DNA of 64,000 bases from the NCBI GenBank assembly GCA_039519185.1, contig CM076846.1:227900659-227964658 (forward strand), given 5' to 3'. The notes under the pieces were generated by a model. The model ran no database searches and was not told where the DNA came from. It saw nothing but the letters and a program-made list of their open reading frames with translations. The stretch is from Astragalus membranaceus (lineage: Eukaryota > Streptophyta > Magnoliopsida > Fabales > Fabaceae). The position numbers were made by a program, and so were the translations under genes. This document shows positions 61,163 through 64,000 of the stretch, piece after piece. The stretch's first letter is position 1. Each line of letters starts with the position of its first letter.

Positions 61163-61825
61163 ATGTCCAAGTTGTGTTCCATAAATGTGACTCTCCTCCT
61201 CTTCCTCCTATCTATAACAGGTATTTTATGCACTATATTTTAGGGGTAGCGTTATGTTAATTAAAACCTTTTTATATAAGCAATGTTAGTGGGGGAGGGG
61301 AAATGTTAGCTTCCCGGGTTTGAGCCCGTGACCTCCTTCTTGCACTCCTTTGGTGCACTTCTTCGGTATCCCTTAGCTCGCCAACTGAACTACCTACTTG
61401 GGATATATTAATTAAAACTTTTTATTTATGTTCTAAATAAATATGTTGTTGTGATGCATATAGGTGCTCTGATGTCTTTGGTGGCGAGTGGTGAGAGTGT
61501 GACTGTAAGGTGTAGGGATGATTATGGGGTTTGCAATTCTAAGGGCAACAACAGGTGCTTCTTCCAACATCAAGATCGTGATCCTAGGGCGCACTGTGAG
61601 CGAGACCCTGGTATTACTGGAAAAATAAGGTGCTGGTGTTCCTATAACTGTCCTCGTAAAATATGTGAAGCAAATTCGGGTCCTCTTAAAAAAGTCTGCA
61701 ATGATGCTCAATGTGTTAAATATTGTGCTCCTAAGTATCCTGGCAATGGAACTACTGGATACTGTTTAAGTGTTGGATATCCAGCTTTGGCCAGTTGTCA
61801 ATGTCACTACTTTTGCAAGCGATGA
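61163..61825 (+). CDS. Secreted cysteine-rich, defensin-like protein with two cysteine modules
   Basis: Exon 1 (61163-61220) and exon 2 (61464-61825) join in phase 1 to give 139 residues. Residues 1 to about 27 are a signal peptide (VTLLLFLLSIT core); the intron falls inside it, as usual for plant defensin-like and NCR-type genes. The mature part has about 15 cysteines in two blocks. Block 1 runs C-x6-C-x7-C-x13-C to IRCWCSYNC. Block 2 is CNDAQCVKYC ... C ... CQCHYFCKR. The late CxC-x3-C in each block is the defensin-like (CS-alpha-beta) signature, so this looks like two tandem knottin-type modules. The Lys/Arg-rich mature protein would be secreted, with a role in defence or signalling. The exact family is uncertain, and a disulfide pattern cannot be read from sequence. 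Confidence 0.8.
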
Positions 61826-62431
61826 TGAGTGATAATTGTAGGATTAATTAATACTTTTATGTATGAAAGGTGAACATGAACTATGCTGATGTTTGAATTA
61901 ATGCAAAATTTGAAGTTATAGCTATTATTATTCACCGACACTGGGATTATTATGTCTTTTCTTTTTCAGTGTACAATTTTTCCTACTTGTTTTCAACTCT
62001 CACATCATTTATTTCTTCCTTGCATATGCCCAACTGCATAAGCCCCTTCTTCTATTTCTATTTTATGCCAAACCCTTATTGTTTTTCTTCTTCTATGGTA
62101 TGCATGAAGGCACCAATAGGTTGTGGGAGATAAAAACACAAATACATATTGGAAAAAAAAAGTAGCAAAAAATGAGGTTGAAGGTCGCAATATGTCACGG
62201 ACGACAAAAGAAGGAAACTCCTGAGGATGTGAGAGTCATAAAAGAGAAGCCTATTTTTATTTATTGAACCATTGCAACCCCGTCAACAAACAATTTGAAA
62301 CAGTTTTGCCATTTTTATGTCGGTTCATCAGTTTGGTTGAAGGGGTCTTCTGGACCAAATGGCATTCTAGTTCATGGTTGAATCACACACTCACACACTC
62401 CCGTACTCCAAGTAATTCTTATGTGGTCACA
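61826..62431. other. 3' flank of the cysteine-rich gene
   Basis: AT-rich. No gene or repeat recognised. Confidence 0.4.
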
Positions 62432-62573
62432 AATATTTAGACACATTATTTGGTCACACGCACAAAACAGAAATAAATGCAGAAGCAAATAATACTAAAA
62501 TAACAGCTGTGTATTTCCCCAAGTGCATTTATTTCTGTTTTGTGTGTGTGACCAAATGATGTGACTAAATATT
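62432..62573. mobile_element. Foldback MITE with 50-bp arms
   Basis: Left arm 62432-62481 (AATATTTAGACACATTATTT, then GGTCACACGCACAAAACAGA...) and right arm 62524-62573 are reverse complements with about five mismatches, around a 42-nt loop. No clear target duplication, so the superfamily is open. Confidence 0.75.
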
Positions 62574-62877
62574 ACTGTAACATTAGAAGAGCTTCTTTCT
62601 CTATGTAAAAGCATTTTCAATATTTTAATATACATTACATGTTGATGGAAAATTACAAGAATGGGGTAATTTAGCTAAACTGAGATTAGCTAGAGGCCTT
62701 AATTAGTTCATTTAGCTAAACTGAGAATAATTAGCTAGCATAAATTATTAATTATGAGATGTTTAAAATTGATTGAACGAATAAATTATTGTTTATGCAT
62801 AATTGGTGTATTATGCTAAGTATAGAAGTTAGGGAGAAATTGTGGAGTTAGAACTAGTTTAAGTGAGAAACTAAGTG

Positions 62878-64000
62878 TTGCGCCCGAAAAATCCGGTTTG
62901 AGACTTTTCGTTTGACAACGCGGAAGAAGTTTGGAGCCGCCACCAATATTTTTATTTTAAGACCAAAACATTGAAAAAAAGTCCTTGAAAAGGCGGATGG
63001 TCTTTTGAAAACGTAGAGATGTAGGTTCGGGGGTCGGTTAGGTACGGGGAAGGTATTAGCACCCCGCACCTCCTTTCTACCGAAAGGGAACCATTAACTT
63101 GATGTGTGGTTTAGACAAAAGTTTGAGTTGAAAGCAATTTATTCTACTTCTTTTCTTTTCTTTTCTTTAAGGTTTGTTTTATTGAAAACAGGAGGGAAGA
63201 AGAATATTTTTGGTTATCTTTGAAAATCAGGACAAAACAAAGATTTTTTTAAGAGTGTGCTTGACGGGACAGGACCCCGCTCCTACGTATCTCCCGGTGC
63301 GATGGAGAATTCAAAGCTACGTAGTTCTCGGTTTTTGGTTTTGAAAACGGCTTAAGGGGTTTTTCGCAATTGGGTGAGCGTTTGTGAAGACCGAACAACA
63401 ACGGTTAGAATGGCTTCACTATTAACTCTTTTGAAAATGAAATCATCATTAATGACCTAAACGGCAACGGCGCGATTGGTCATCAGTGACAATTGGTTTT
63501 ACTTTTGAGGAATAAGTTTTCGAAAATAGGATTGAGCTTTTGTGAAGACCGAACAACAACGGTTAGAATGGCCTCACTACTAACTCTTTTGAAAACAAAA
63601 TCATCATTAACAACCTAAACGGCAACGGCGCGATTGGTCGTCAATGACAATTTATTTTATTCTTGTTTTGAAAATAAAAGGGTTTTCTTTTATTAATGAA
63701 TCTAGGAAAGAGGTTTTAGAAAAAAAAAAGTAGAACACTTCAAATCAATTCTAAATCCATAACCAAATGAAAATGAATGAACAAGACTCATACTTCAACA
63801 ATCAAGCAATCATGAACATATTATTCATCAACCAAGATTAAGCATGCCAATACAATCAAGGGATTCAATTATCAAAGATGCAAAACAAAGTTCTCAAAGC
63901 AATTGTGTTGTGTGGGTGAGAATTGCTACGGGACGGGCAACAATCTCAAAGGAGTGTATTTACCCTAATGACTCTATGCTACAACAAGAAAGTAGGCTTA
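62878..64000. repeat. LTR-retrotransposon-like sequence, runs out of the window
   Basis: Starts near TTGCGCCCGAAAAATCCGG and includes GGAAGGTATTAGCACCCCGC, a wording seen near the untranslated parts of large plant gypsy (Ogre-like) elements. A ~158-bp unit (TTTGTGAAGACCGAACAACA, then AACGGCAACGGCGCGATTGG) is tandemly duplicated at 63376-63533 and 63534 to about 63670. No coding domain is visible here, so the assignment rests on style and is uncertain. Confidence 0.5.

Noticed and set aside
1..64000. CRISPR arrays, bacterial-type operons, rRNA or tRNA genes
   Set aside because: Direct repeats here are microsatellites, minisatellites or transposon parts; no spacer-repeat pattern with cas genes, and no tRNA cloverleaf or rRNA sequence was recognised by eye. 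A covariance-model scan would be needed to exclude tRNAs fully.

Overview
This window is plant nuclear DNA, almost certainly from a eudicot. It is AT-rich, the genes have many introns, and the protein families include a plastid Rubisco-activase-like ATPase, a fasciclin-like arabinogalactan protein and plant-mobile-domain (PMD) proteins. Full-size plant transposable elements are packed between the genes. A legume is plausible from the style of the repeats, but I cannot prove it from sequence alone. Gene models below were built by eye from splice sites and reading phase; every exon junction quoted keeps the frame.

Layout. 1-3672 (minus): RAD23 ubiquitin-receptor gene, 3' end outside the window. 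5209-7212: hAT-type element with 8-bp target duplication holding pieces of an LTR element. 8159-9130 (plus): intronless fasciclin-like AGP. 9580-10290: dead copia fragment. 10734-14679 (minus): uncertain small gene whose intron holds a Mutator-like element (about 11501-13996) carrying a three-exon PMD gene. 15041-16833: candidate Helitron with an internal tandem array. 18931-31479: a 0.6-kb Mutator-like element split by a very young 11.9-kb Ty3/gypsy (Tat-like) element at 18933-30877. 32260-33860: dead LINE. 37120-44401 (minus): 12-exon Rubisco-activase-like AAA ATPase with a 10-nt microexon. 44570-46270: transposon ends, a long purine tract and tandem repeats. 48281-48540: minisatellite. 51065-58920 (plus): 18-exon BOP1 ribosome-biogenesis gene with one AT-AC (U12-type) intron. 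59548-60488: retroposon. 61163-61825 (plus): secreted cysteine-rich defensin-like gene. 62432-62573: foldback MITE. 62878 to the end: LTR-retrotransposon-like repeats.

How the parts relate. The five host genes look functionally unrelated: protein turnover/DNA repair, cell wall, plastid, ribosome assembly, defence or signalling. There is no operon-like logic. The most interesting unit is the gypsy element. Its gag-pol strand is broken by stops, frameshifts and loss of the reverse-transcriptase catalytic core. Its two LTRs differ by only three substitutions plus one 42-bp indel, and its antisense strand holds an intact-looking four-exon, 986-codon PMD gene with its own TATA box. A second, unrelated PMD gene rides in a DNA transposon only a few kb away.
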